Positions 43,001 to 50,508 of a stretch of 58,279 nt of DNA are shown one piece after another; the first letter of the stretch is position 1; the number at the start of each line of letters is the position of its first letter. A program made the position numbers and the translations under genes. Under the pieces are notes generated by a model. That model saw only the letters and a list, made by a program, of their open reading frames with translations. It had not been told where the DNA came from and did no database searches. The DNA lies in NCBI RefSeq assembly GCF_001905795.1, contig NZ_LIXJ01000040.1, forward strand, positions 1-58,279, given 5' to 3'. Source of the stretch: Streptomyces sp. CB01580. Lineage in GTDB: Bacteria; Actinomycetota; Actinomycetes; Streptomycetales; Streptomycetaceae.

Positions 43001-43991
43001 TGCCACGCTCGACGGACGCACCCTGACCCCGAAGACCGTCGACGGCTGGGCCCAGGGCTTCGAACTGCCGGCCGAGGGCGGCAGTCTGGACCTGACGTAC
43101 GAGGCGCCGTTCACCCACACCGCCTGGATCTGGGCCCAGTGCGCGCTGGCCGTGGTGCTGGTGGTCATGGCGCTGCCGGGCCGTCGCCGGGAGATCGACG
43201 ACGACCTGCCCGAGGAGGGCGTGGCCGCGGCCGCGGAGCCGGCCGAGGGCGAGGGGCGCCGGTCCCGCAGGCTCCGCGCCGCCGCCCGTGCGGAGGCCGA
43301 GGCCGCCTCGGCCGGAAGCGTGGGCGGGAGCGCGGAGGACGCCGCGGGGGAGTACATCCCGGCCCAGCAGAACACCGAACCGGGAACGGGACCCGAGCCC
43401 GGCCGGACGGACGGTCAGGAGACCTACGGGCCCCGGGCGGACGGACCGGACGGCTTCGCCCCGGACACCGACGGGACCCGGGACGGCTTCGTCCCCGGCG
43501 TCGAAGGCGACCCGTACGCCGTTCCGCAGCAGCAGTACGGCGAGTGGGACGCGGGCCGGTACCAGGACGCGGGCCACCAGCCATACCCGAACGCCCCGTA
43601 CCAGGACGCCGGATACGGCGTGCCGCAGGAGGACCAGCACACCGCTGACCCGTACCCGCAGAACGGCGCCCACGACCCGCACGCCTACGACCCGAACGCC
43701 TACAACACGCACACCTACGACCCGAACGCCTACGACCCGTACGGCTACGCCCAGCAGCACCATCAGCATCCGCAGCACCATCAGTACGACCCGCAGCACC
43801 ATCAGTACGACCCGCAGCACCAGCAGTACGACCCGCAGGTCCCGCAGTACGACCCGCAGGCGGCCTCGTACGACAGCCGGGCCGGCTACGGCGGGCAGGG
43901 CGGGTACGAACCGCAGAACCCCGACGAGAACACCGCCCCGGGCCAGAACCCGTGGCCGACCGGTAACGCATCGCGAGGCGAGTCCGAGTGA
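40026..43991 (+). CDS. Large multi-domain membrane glycosyltransferase (GT2)
   Basis: This 1321-residue protein has an N-terminal GT2 domain (about 22-290; VTAVLVSHDGARWLPDAL, LLHDDCAP with acidic metal residues, MRDDVDLCWRAHVAGHR), a first hydrophobic patch near 325, and roughly ten transmembrane helices between about 435 and 825. An extracytoplasmic region (about 830-1030) precedes a last membrane helix near 1035-1055. The tail of about 265 residues is disordered, acidic then rich in Tyr, Gln, His and Pro with YDPQ units. It probably transfers sugars at the membrane for an envelope glycan. The tail should be cytoplasmic. It is coupled to the next gene by a GTGA overlap. Confidence 0.9.
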   Translation: MSVHSQTTAPYAAAVAPEFPRHVVTAVLVSHDGARWLPDALAGLLGQERPVQNAVAADTGSADDSARLVIEALGADRVLHLARRTGFGAAVDEAARSAGVLTPEDLPYLKRPGNWDPVTKTWRDDTYDLPELPHGEPVQWLWLLHDDCAPAPDALAELLRVVDNDPHAAIVGPKLRGWYDRKQLLEVGVSIANSGRRWTGLDRREQDQGQHDQVRTVLSVSTAGMLIRRDVWEELGGFDRALPLMRDDVDLCWRAHVAGHRVLVAPDAVLRHAEASARERRPIDCVGRSVASPHRVDKAGAAYTMLANARGKVLPWVLLRLVVGSLLRALAYLVGKVPGQALDEITGLVGTLLRPGRILAARRTRAGGVVDQAELRGLFPPPGATVRATVDQIAGNLGNRSDADSGGSRRGAVESGPGGEDADFLEIEQFARLKRIGRKPGPVLFAVLLLVSLVACRGLLGGGVLAGGALLPAPADVSDLWGRYADGWHPVGTGGTQTAPPYLAVISALSALFLGSTGFALTLLLVCSVPLAGLTAYFASRPLLPSRLLRAWASVAYAFLPAATGALATGRLGTAVLAVLLPLIARAAVSAHGMRATGDARGSWRATWTYTLLLTVAMAFTPVVWPMAVVLGIGVLVLRRQDIAAYGLRFLAAIGTPMLVLAPWSLSLLADPSGFLKEAGLDLGTGTASALDLLGISPGGPKAAGGVLLLGVVLAALAALLRAERQFAVRTAWAVALVALFFAALTNGSAWAGPATLVYGIALIAAAVVGADGARVRVAELSFGWRQPVAALIALAAGLAPVLAAAGWMIGGAAGPLERRDPVQVPAFVAEESTTRDQPRTLVLGGTSPATVSYTLVRGSGARLGDAELIEAGGSNSHLDKVVANLVAGSGADQGSQLSGFAIRYVLVRDGAPKEMSRVLDTTPGLSRLSQLDGSALWRVDRQVARIMIVPSGADGEQLPVGSLPVEAHTKIPAGGPGRVLRIADAADPNWRATLDGRTLTPKTVDGWAQGFELPAEGGSLDLTYEAPFTHTAWIWAQCALAVVLVVMALPGRRREIDDDLPEEGVAAAAEPAEGEGRRSRRLRAAARAEAEAASAGSVGGSAEDAAGEYIPAQQNTEPGTGPEPGRTDGQETYGPRADGPDGFAPDTDGTRDGFVPGVEGDPYAVPQQQYGEWDAGRYQDAGHQPYPNAPYQDAGYGVPQEDQHTADPYPQNGAHDPHAYDPNAYNTHTYDPNAYDPYGYAQQHHQHPQHHQYDPQHHQYDPQHQQYDPQVPQYDPQAASYDSRAGYGGQGGYEPQNPDENTAPGQNPWPTGNASRGESE
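43770..43865. repeat. Imperfect 21-bp repeats encoding HHQYDPQ units
   Basis: CACCATCAGTACGACCCGCAG and variants recur about every 21 nt, encoding HHQYDPQ, HQQYDPQ, VPQYDPQ. They lie near the 3' end of the large glycosyltransferase gene and keep its frame. Confidence 0.85.
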
Positions 43992-45592
43992 AGTCCAGCA
44001 GCCTGTCCCTCATCGCGGGCACCGTAGCCCTCGCCGCCGTCACCGGATTCGCCGTGCTGACCGCGCCCGGCGACACGAGCGCGGCGGAACCGAAGGCGGC
44101 CACCCGGCTGCCGGTCGAACGGTCCAGCCTGCTCTGCCCGGCGCCCGGCCGCTCGGACCTCGCCGAGACGACGTACACGGCCTACACCCCGGCCGCGGAC
44201 GGCGGAGGCGGCGGGGCCGGTACGGCCGAACTGACGCCGTCCACGGCGGCCACGGCCGACGGCACCGCGGGCGGGACCGGAAAGGGGGACGGCGGTAAGG
44301 AGGAGGACAAGAAGAAGGACGACAAGGGCGGCAAGGACGACAAGGGTGACGGCAAGAGCGGCAAGGACGGCAAGGGCGACGGGAAGACGGACTCCACGAA
44401 GCCCGTCCTCTCCCTGAAGGAGCCCGGCAAGCCGGTCACCGCCGAGGTCTCCGGGGCCGGCGCCCCCGCACTGGTGGGCACCGCCACCGGGCGCCTGGCC
44501 CCCGGCTGGGCCGCCCAGCAGACCACCGTGGTCGAGGCGGGTGCCCGCGGCCTGCTCGGTGTCAGCTGCACCTCGCCGGGCGCCGACTTCTGGTTCCCGG
44601 CCGTGAGCACCGCGAAGTCCCGCGAGGACTACGTCCACCTCACCAACCCGGACGACACCGCGGCCGTCGCCGACATCGAGCTGTACGGCCCGGACGGCAG
44701 CCTCAAGTCGGACGTCGGCGAGGGCATCACGGTGCCCGCCCGTTCCGGCGTCCGCGTCCTGATCTCGACGCTGACCAGCGAGGCGGTCGAGGACGTGACC
44801 GCCCACGTCACCACCCGCACCGGACGTGTCGGCGCCGCCGTGAGGACCGCGGACGATACGACCGGCAGCGACTGGCTGGCCGCCTCCGTCTCCCCGAACG
44901 GCACCCTGGTGCTCCCCGGCATCCCGGCGGACGCCACATCCGTCCGTCTGGTCGCCTTCGCGCCCGGCGACGACGACGCCGACCTGAAGATCCAACTGCT
45001 CGGCCCGGGCGGCCCGATCTCACCGGTCGGGAACGAGAGCCTGCACGTCAAGTCGCGGATGACGGCGGGCGTCGACCTGAAGGACGTCACCAGGGGCGAA
45101 CCCGGCTCACTGCTGCTGAGCCCGACGAAGGGCGGCGAGGGCACCCCGGTGGTGGCCGCGCTGCGCGTGGTCCGCGGCAAGGGCGACGGCCGGGAGGCCG
45201 GCTACATCCCGGCCACCGGTCCGGTGGGCGCGCAGGCGACGGCGGCGGACAACCGGGCCAAGGGGTCGACCCTCTCGCTCACCGCGCCCGGCGCCACCGG
45301 CACCGTGAAGGTGATCGCCTCGGCGGGCAGCGAGGGCGGCGAACAGGTCGTCAAGACGTACACGGTCAAGGGCGGTACGACCCTCGCGGTCACCCCGCCC
45401 GTGCCGTCGGGCCTCAAGGGCGGCTACGCGCTGACGGTCCGTACGGAGTCGGGCGGACCGGTCCACGCCGCCCGCACGCTCAGCCTCCCGCAGGACGGCG
45501 TCCAGATGTTCACCGTGCAGACCCTGTCGGACGATCGCGGAACGGTGGCGGTGCCCGACGCGGTGCAGGACCTGTCGGTCCTGGACGACTGA
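43988..45592 (+). CDS. DUF5719-family secreted protein
   Basis: This 534-residue protein has an N-terminal signal or anchor segment (about 1-32). A linker at about 75-140 changes from Thr/Gly-rich to a highly charged KKDDKGGKDDKGDGKS block, and a long beta-rich extracellular region follows (DFWFPAVSTAKSREDYVHLTNPDD, repeated VxVxSxLTSE-type strands). DUF5719 proteins are known beside this glycosyltransferase in actinobacteria. GTG at 43988 overlaps the glycosyltransferase stop by four bases, so the proteins are probably made in fixed ratio and act together at the membrane exterior. No catalytic motif is visible; a partner or scaffold role is inferred. Confidence 0.88.
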   Translation: MKSSSLSLIAGTVALAAVTGFAVLTAPGDTSAAEPKAATRLPVERSSLLCPAPGRSDLAETTYTAYTPAADGGGGGAGTAELTPSTAATADGTAGGTGKGDGGKEEDKKKDDKGGKDDKGDGKSGKDGKGDGKTDSTKPVLSLKEPGKPVTAEVSGAGAPALVGTATGRLAPGWAAQQTTVVEAGARGLLGVSCTSPGADFWFPAVSTAKSREDYVHLTNPDDTAAVADIELYGPDGSLKSDVGEGITVPARSGVRVLISTLTSEAVEDVTAHVTTRTGRVGAAVRTADDTTGSDWLAASVSPNGTLVLPGIPADATSVRLVAFAPGDDDADLKIQLLGPGGPISPVGNESLHVKSRMTAGVDLKDVTRGEPGSLLLSPTKGGEGTPVVAALRVVRGKGDGREAGYIPATGPVGAQATAADNRAKGSTLSLTAPGATGTVKVIASAGSEGGEQVVKTYTVKGGTTLAVTPPVPSGLKGGYALTVRTESGGPVHAARTLSLPQDGVQMFTVQTLSDDRGTVAVPDAVQDLSVLDD

Positions 45593-45651
45593 ACGCGGCT
45601 GGACGACCGGACGCGGCGAGCGACCGGACGTGGCTGGACGACCGGACGCGG
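45581..45651. repeat. Four 17-18-bp tandem units starting in the DUF5719 stop region
   Basis: CTGGACGACTGAACGCGG, CTGGACGACCGGACGCGG, CGAGCGACCGGACGTGG and CTGGACGACCGGACGCGG follow each other from 45581. The first spans the TGA stop at 45590-45592, so the array is a reiteration of the gene's last codons into the spacer. Confidence 0.9.
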
Positions 45652-45756
45652 CGGCGCGGCGGTCGGGGTGTCCCGGCGGGGCGGCCCGGCCGCCGCGCCG
45701 TCCCGTTCCCGCCGACTCCTCCGCCCTCTCCGGTCCCGCCGTGCCCGTCGGCTCCG

Positions 45757-46200
45757 CTACTCCTGGCCGTACCGCGGATCCACCGACTCCGGCGAGAGCC
45801 CGAGCAAGTCCGCGACCTGCTCCACGACGACCTCGTGCACCAGCAGAGCGCGTTCGTCACGGCTCTTCGCGCGGATCTCGACAGGCCGGCGGTAGACGAC
45901 GATCTGCGCGGGCCGGTTCTTCTCCGCGGACGTCGCGCGCCCCAGAGGTACGGTCTCCGCCCGCACCTCCGAGGCATCGGCCGAGGGCACGTCCAGCACC
46001 ATGAAGTCGACATCGGCCAGTTGCGGCCAGCGCCGTTCCAGCCGCTCCACGGAGTCCTGCACGAGATCGCGGAAGCTCTCCGCCCTGCTGACCGACAGCG
46101 GCACCTGAGGTGGTGCCAGGGGCCCGCGCATGCCGCGGCCGTGACGGTCACGACGGCGTGGGCGGGGGTCGGACGGGTGGGGAGGCACGGGACTGTCCAT
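45757..46200 (-). CDS. Zincin-like metallopeptidase-family protein with degenerate active site
   Basis: This 147-residue protein resembles the small metallopeptidase family (PF06262-type minimal zincins) also found beside whiB2/manB in M. tuberculosis (Rv3259). It contains RAESFRDLVQDSVERLERRWPQLADVDFMV and PAQIVVYRRPVEIRA. The expected HExxH helix reads LVHEVVVEQVADLLG, with Gln replacing the second His, so zinc peptidase activity is doubtful. ATG at 46200 is preferred, and a GTG directly before it is possible. It is divergent from the DUF3499 gene. Whether it is a pseudo-enzyme or uses another ligand cannot be told. Confidence 0.85.
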   Translation of the reverse strand: MDSPVPPHPSDPRPRRRDRHGRGMRGPLAPPQVPLSVSRAESFRDLVQDSVERLERRWPQLADVDFMVLDVPSADASEVRAETVPLGRATSAEKNRPAQIVVYRRPVEIRAKSRDERALLVHEVVVEQVADLLGLSPESVDPRYGQE

Positions 46201-46521
46201 CACCGACGCAGCGTAACCCCCGGCGGGGCGTACGGATCGTCGCTTGCTGACGGGGCGTCGGCCTGTCCAATCGTGAACAATCCGGCCAAACAGCAGGCCG
46301 TTTCAAGCCCGGCTCGCGACCGGTGTTCTCCTGCTGAATGACAGCTTTTGTGTCGAGCGGCGACCGGAATCGTTGCCGCCGTGACCTGCGTTTCTCTGTT
46401 CCCTCGCAGGTCAGAAGGTTGTCCGAAAGACAGTTGTGCCAGAGGTCACAGGGCGACACGGTGGGGTGACCTGGGGGAGAGTCGTCGCAGCCCGCTCAAG
46501 AGTGCGGTACCGTCCAACATC

Positions 46522-46899
46522 GTGAGCCCTGTACGTCGCTGTTCGCGCACCGCGTGCGGCCGCCCTGCCGTCGCGACACTGACGTACGTCTATGCCGACT
46601 CGACTGCGGTCCTCGGCCCGCTCGCCACCTACGCCGAGCCCCACTGCTACGACCTCTGTGCCGAGCACAGTGAGCGGCTGACCGCACCACGCGGCTGGGA
46701 AGTCGTCCGTCTCTCCGACCCCTCCGCCCCCCCGCGCCCCAGCGGTGACGACCTCGAAGCGCTCGCCAATGCCGTACGGGAAGCGGCGCGTCCGCACGAC
46801 CGCGGCGGTGACGGCAGGAACGGCGGCCCGCAGACCGCCGACCCGATGGAGGTCGCGCGCCGCGGCCATCTGCGGGTGCTCCGCTCCCCGGACTCCTGA
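46522..46899 (+). CDS. DUF3499-family zinc-ribbon-like protein
   Basis: This 125-residue protein of an actinobacterial family carries cysteine pairs at the N-terminus (C7 and C12 in RRCSRTACGRPA) and in HCYDLCAEH (C42, C46), suggesting one bound zinc. The C-terminal half is polar and ends MEVARRGHLRVLRSPDS. GTG at 46522 lacks a ribosome site; TACCGT at 46508-46513 eight nucleotides upstream suggests a leaderless transcript. It sits upstream of manB, as Rv3258c does next to manB in M. tuberculosis. Function unknown. Confidence 0.9.
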   Translation: MSPVRRCSRTACGRPAVATLTYVYADSTAVLGPLATYAEPHCYDLCAEHSERLTAPRGWEVVRLSDPSAPPRPSGDDLEALANAVREAARPHDRGGDGRNGGPQTADPMEVARRGHLRVLRSPDS

Positions 46900-47098
46900 C
46901 CGCTCCTCACCCCGGCCGGTTCTCCTGTCGGCCGGCCCCTCCCCGCCCGGCCGTCGGTCCTGGACCCCATGGCCGTCGGGAAGGTCCTCGCGGAGCCGTG
47001 GCACCCGAGCCGTTTTGAGGCGGCGGATCCCCCGGGACCTGCTGGAACGGGCGCCGGGTAGTTTGGGCGGACCGCAGAGAACTCAGGAGGACCGGCCC

Positions 47099-48484
47099 GT
47101 GGCTGCTGACCTGTCGCAGATCGTGAAGGCGTACGACGTGCGCGGGGTGGTGCCCGACCAGTGGGACGAATCGTCGGCCGAATACTTCGGGGCGGCGTTC
47201 GTCGAGGTGACCGCTGCGGACGCGATCGTGATCGGCCACGACATGCGGCCCTCGTCGCCGGGCCTCTCGGCGGCCTTCGCCCGCGGCGCGGCGGCACGCG
47301 GCGCGGACGTCACCCTGATCGGTCTCTGCTCGACCGACCAGCTCTACTTCGCCTCCGGCAGCCTCGGCCTCCCCGGCGCCATGTTCACCGCCTCGCACAA
47401 TCCGGCCCGGTACAACGGCATCAAGCTCTGTCGGGCGGGCGCCGCACCCGTGGGCCAGGACACCGGCCTCGCCGAGATCCGCGCCCTGGTCGAGAAGTGG
47501 TCCGACGCCGGGGCGCCGGAACCGGTCGCCACCCCCGGCACCGTCACCGAACGCGAGACACTGACCGACTACGCCGCGTACCTGCTGTCCCTCGTCGACC
47601 TCTCGTCGATGCGCCCGCTGAAGGTCGTCGTCGACGCGGGCAACGGCATGGGCGGCCACACGGTGCCCACCGTCCTCGCCGGCCTCCCGGTCGACCTCGT
47701 ACCGATGTACTTCGAGCTCGACGGCACGTTCCCCAACCACGAGGCCAACCCCCTCGACCCGAAGAACCTCGTCGACCTCCAGGCCCGCGTCGTGGCCGAG
47801 GACGCCGATCTGGGCCTTGCCTTCGACGGCGACGCGGACCGCTGCTTCGTCGTCGACGAACGCGGCAGGGGCGTCTCACCGTCCGCGATCACCGCCCTGG
47901 TCGCCGCCCGGGAACTCGACCGCAACGGCGGCCGGGGCACCGTCATCCACAACCTGATCACCTCGCTCTCGGTCCCCGAGGCGATCCGCGAACACGGCGG
48001 CACCCCGGTCCGCACCCGCGTGGGCCACTCCTTCATCAAGGCGGAGATGGCCGCGCACGGAGCGATCTTCGGCGGCGAGCACTCCGCGCACTACTACTTC
48101 CGCGACTTCTGGAACGCCGACACGGGCATGCTCGCCGCGCTGCACGTCCTGGCCGCGCTCGGGAGCCGACCCGGGCCGCTGTCCGAACTGGTCGCGCAGT
48201 ACGACCGCTACACCGGCTCCGGCGAGATCAACTCCACGGTCGCCGACCAGCCGGGCCGTACGGCGGCGGTACGCGCGTCCTTCGCGCCCCGGGACGGCGT
48301 CACGACCGACGAGCTGGACGGTCTGACGGTCACGGGCCCGGACTGGTGGTTCAACCTGCGGGCCTCCAACACGGAACCGCTGCTGCGCCTGAACGTCGAG
48401 GCCCGCGACGGGCGGACGATGACCGCCGTACGGGACGAGGTGCTGGCCGTCGTCCGGGCCGTCCCCGGCCCGTCCGACGACTGA
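47099..48484 (+). CDS. manB: Phosphomannomutase/phosphoglucomutase
   Basis: This 461-residue alpha-D-phosphohexomutase interconverts mannose-6-phosphate and mannose-1-phosphate. The phosphoserine loop is MFTASHNPARYNG (S99), the metal loop AFDGDADRCF, the sugar-binding loop GGEHSAHYYF and the phosphate-binding end FNLRASNTEPLLRLN. GTG at 47099 follows AGGAGG eight nucleotides upstream; the in-frame sequence before it is non-conserved. With manA (50509) and the pyrophosphorylase (32751) it completes the route fructose-6-P to GDP-mannose. Glucose phosphates may also be accepted. Confidence 0.95.
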   Translation: MAADLSQIVKAYDVRGVVPDQWDESSAEYFGAAFVEVTAADAIVIGHDMRPSSPGLSAAFARGAAARGADVTLIGLCSTDQLYFASGSLGLPGAMFTASHNPARYNGIKLCRAGAAPVGQDTGLAEIRALVEKWSDAGAPEPVATPGTVTERETLTDYAAYLLSLVDLSSMRPLKVVVDAGNGMGGHTVPTVLAGLPVDLVPMYFELDGTFPNHEANPLDPKNLVDLQARVVAEDADLGLAFDGDADRCFVVDERGRGVSPSAITALVAARELDRNGGRGTVIHNLITSLSVPEAIREHGGTPVRTRVGHSFIKAEMAAHGAIFGGEHSAHYYFRDFWNADTGMLAALHVLAALGSRPGPLSELVAQYDRYTGSGEINSTVADQPGRTAAVRASFAPRDGVTTDELDGLTVTGPDWWFNLRASNTEPLLRLNVEARDGRTMTAVRDEVLAVVRAVPGPSDD

Positions 48485-48688
48485 CGACCGGGGCCGGGAC
48501 GCCGACGCGCGCACTCGTGCGCGGCGCCGACGGTCGAGCCCCGGCGAGCGGGGCCGCCGGAACCGCGCGGGGCCGCTCCACCCGGGCCGCGCCCACCGCA
48601 CCCCGGCGGTAGGCTGACGTCGCCCGGTCCGCGCGCGCGGGCGAACCGCTTGACCGAATGCCCGAAGACGCCTGAAGGGACCCCGCCC

Positions 48689-48871
48689 ATGCCGCTCGAA
48701 GCCGGCCTTCTGGAGATCCTCGCCTGCCCGGCCTGTCACTCCCCGCTCGACGACCGGTCGGCGGCCGACAGCCCCGAGCTGGTGTGCACCGGCGAGAACT
48801 GCGGCCTGGCCTACCCGGTCCGGGACGGCATCCCCGTCCTCCTCGTCGACGAGGCCCGCCGCCCCCGGTGA
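48689..48871 (+). CDS. Trm112-family zinc-ribbon protein
   Basis: This 60-residue protein has four zinc-ligand cysteines at C13, C16, C33 and C38 (LACPACHSPL and LVCTGENCGLAYPVRDGIPVLL), the pattern of the YcaR/Trm112 family whose eukaryotic member activates methyltransferases. ATG at 48689 follows GAAGGGA; an upstream in-frame start at 48650 is less likely. TAGGCT at 48610-48615 could be a -10 box. It lies between manB and the SIS-domain gene. Its partner is unknown. Confidence 0.9.
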   Translation: MPLEAGLLEILACPACHSPLDDRSAADSPELVCTGENCGLAYPVRDGIPVLLVDEARRPR

Positions 48872-48961
48872 CGGGTTCCGCCCCGGGCGGCGGCATCCGC
48901 CCTGCGGCGGTGCACGCGCCCGCGTGAGCGGTACGCGTGCCGAGTGAAGGACATCCGCGCC

Positions 48962-49012
48962 CTCACGGCATCCGTGCCTTCACGGCATCCGTGCCCTCGT
49001 GGCATCCGTGCC
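48962..49012. repeat. Three 17-bp tandem units
   Basis: CTCACGGCATCCGTGCC, TTCACGGCATCCGTGCC and CTCGTGGCATCCGTGCC follow one another exactly (48962-48978, 48979-48995, 48996-49012) in the spacer before the SIS-domain gene. Each unit contains the near-palindrome CACGGCATCCGTG. Confidence 0.95.
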
Positions 49013-49024
49013 CGAGGCCGCACG

Positions 49025-49058
49025 GTGATCAGCAGGTGATCGTGATCAGCAGGTGATC
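49025..49058. repeat. Perfect 17-bp tandem duplication before the SIS gene
   Basis: GTGATCAGCAGGTGATC occurs twice without a gap (49025-49041, 49042-49058) and ends at the GGAGGA ribosome site of the SIS gene. Each copy contains the palindrome TGATCA. It lies 12 nt after a different 17-bp array. Confidence 0.95.
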
Positions 49059-49072
49059 GGAGGACCGTCCCC

Positions 49073-50209
49073 ATGCTCGACGAGTCGCTGCTCGACGCCC
49101 CGGACGCCCTGGCACGGGCCGACCGCCGGGGCCTGCTCCGCGGCGCCGCCGAGGCCGGAGCCCGGGTCCGCACCGCCGCCCGGCACGCGGCCGAGGCCGG
49201 AATCGCCGGGCTGAACCCGGAGGGCCGCCCCCGTTCCGTGCTCCTCGCGGGCTCCGGCACCGCGGCGGCGGGCGTCGCCGACCTGATCACCGCCCTCGCC
49301 GGCGCCTCCGCGCCCGTCACCCGCATCCACCCCACCGGGGTCGCCCCCGCCGCGGGCGCCCTGCGCTGGGCGCTGCCCGGCTGGGCCGGCTCGGTGGACC
49401 TGCTGCTGATCGTCACGGCCGACGGTTCCGAGCCGGGCCTCTCCCTCCTCGCCGAACAGGCGTACCGGCGCGGCTGCAGCGTCGTCGCGGTCGCTCCACG
49501 GCAGTCACCGCTGCGCGAGGCGATCGACGGAGCGCGCGGTCTCGTCGTACCGATGGCCACCGCCCCCTACGGCGAGTACGACGCGGAGACGTCGGCGGCC
49601 GGGCCGGGCACGCTCTGGGCCCTGTTCACCCCGCTGCTCGCACTGCTCGACCGGGTCGGCCTGGTGACCGCGTCCGCCCAGGAGCTCCAGGGCGTCGCCG
49701 ACCGCCTCGACCGCACCGCGGAACGCTGCGGCCCGGCCATCGCCACGTACAGCAACCCGGCGAAGACCCTCGCCGCCGAACTCGCCGACAGCCTCCCCCT
49801 CGTCTGGACCGAGGGGGACACGGCAGGTCCGGTGGGCCGCCGATTCGCCGCGGTGCTCGCCGAACTGTCCGGCCGTCCGGCCCTCGCCGCCGAACTCCCC
49901 GAGGCCCTTCCCGCCCACGGCGCGCTGCTGGCGGGCGCCTTCGCGGCCGGGGCCGACCCCGACGACTTCTTCCGCGACCGGGTTGAGGAGCCGGAACCCC
50001 TGCACACCCGCGTCGTCCTGCTCCGGGACCGCCCGGCGGGCGGTCTCAGCGCCGCCCCCGCCGCCCGCGAACTGGCCCTCGGCCACGACACGGCGATCAG
50101 CGAACTCGAACCGGACGACGGCACCGCACTCGAAGCCCTGGCCGAACTCCTCGCGGTCACCGACTTCGCCGCCGTCTACCTGGCGCTGGCGTCGTCCGCC
50201 CGCGCCTGA
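49073..50209 (+). CDS. SIS-domain phosphosugar isomerase-like protein
   Basis: This 378-residue cytoplasmic protein has an N-terminal sugar-isomerase fold (SVLLAGSGTAAAGVADLI, LLLIVTADGSEPGL, SVVAVAPRQSPLREAI) and a C-terminal half like the bacterial phosphoglucose/phosphomannose isomerase C-terminal domain (SNPAKTLAAELADSLPLVW, DRVEEPEPLHTRVVLLRD). It is the positional counterpart of Rv3256c between manB and manA in M. tuberculosis. ATG at 49073 has a good GGAGGA site. It may isomerise or sense hexose phosphates in the mannose pathway; activity is unproven. Confidence 0.9.
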   Translation: MLDESLLDAPDALARADRRGLLRGAAEAGARVRTAARHAAEAGIAGLNPEGRPRSVLLAGSGTAAAGVADLITALAGASAPVTRIHPTGVAPAAGALRWALPGWAGSVDLLLIVTADGSEPGLSLLAEQAYRRGCSVVAVAPRQSPLREAIDGARGLVVPMATAPYGEYDAETSAAGPGTLWALFTPLLALLDRVGLVTASAQELQGVADRLDRTAERCGPAIATYSNPAKTLAAELADSLPLVWTEGDTAGPVGRRFAAVLAELSGRPALAAELPEALPAHGALLAGAFAAGADPDDFFRDRVEEPEPLHTRVVLLRDRPAGGLSAAPAARELALGHDTAISELEPDDGTALEALAELLAVTDFAAVYLALASSARA

Positions 50210-50508
50210 CCCCTCCGCGCCCCTCGTCCCGGGCACCTCCCCCGGACGACCTCCGCGCCCCGACCCGGAGAACGGTCCACCCGCACCCCTGGCATCCTGG
50301 AAAGCGCTTCCCGGAGAGCGTGGGCCCCGGGCCCGACCACCGCACCTGCCCGATCACCGCACCCGCCCGTACAGCATCCGCACACCGCTCGGCCACCACC
50401 ACGACACCATCCGAGCCGCCCCGCACATCACACTGCCCCAGACACCCCTGATCCGCTGATCCGCGCACCCACGGGGATCCACGCATCCCACGAGCACGAG
50501 GACGAACC

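Noticed and set aside
39867..43820. A 1317-codon open frame on the minus strand opposite the large glycosyltransferase
   Set aside because: It is Arg/Gly/Ala/Asp-rich without any domain and mirrors the plus-strand gene's codon bias; the plus frame has clear GT2 motifs and membrane helices.
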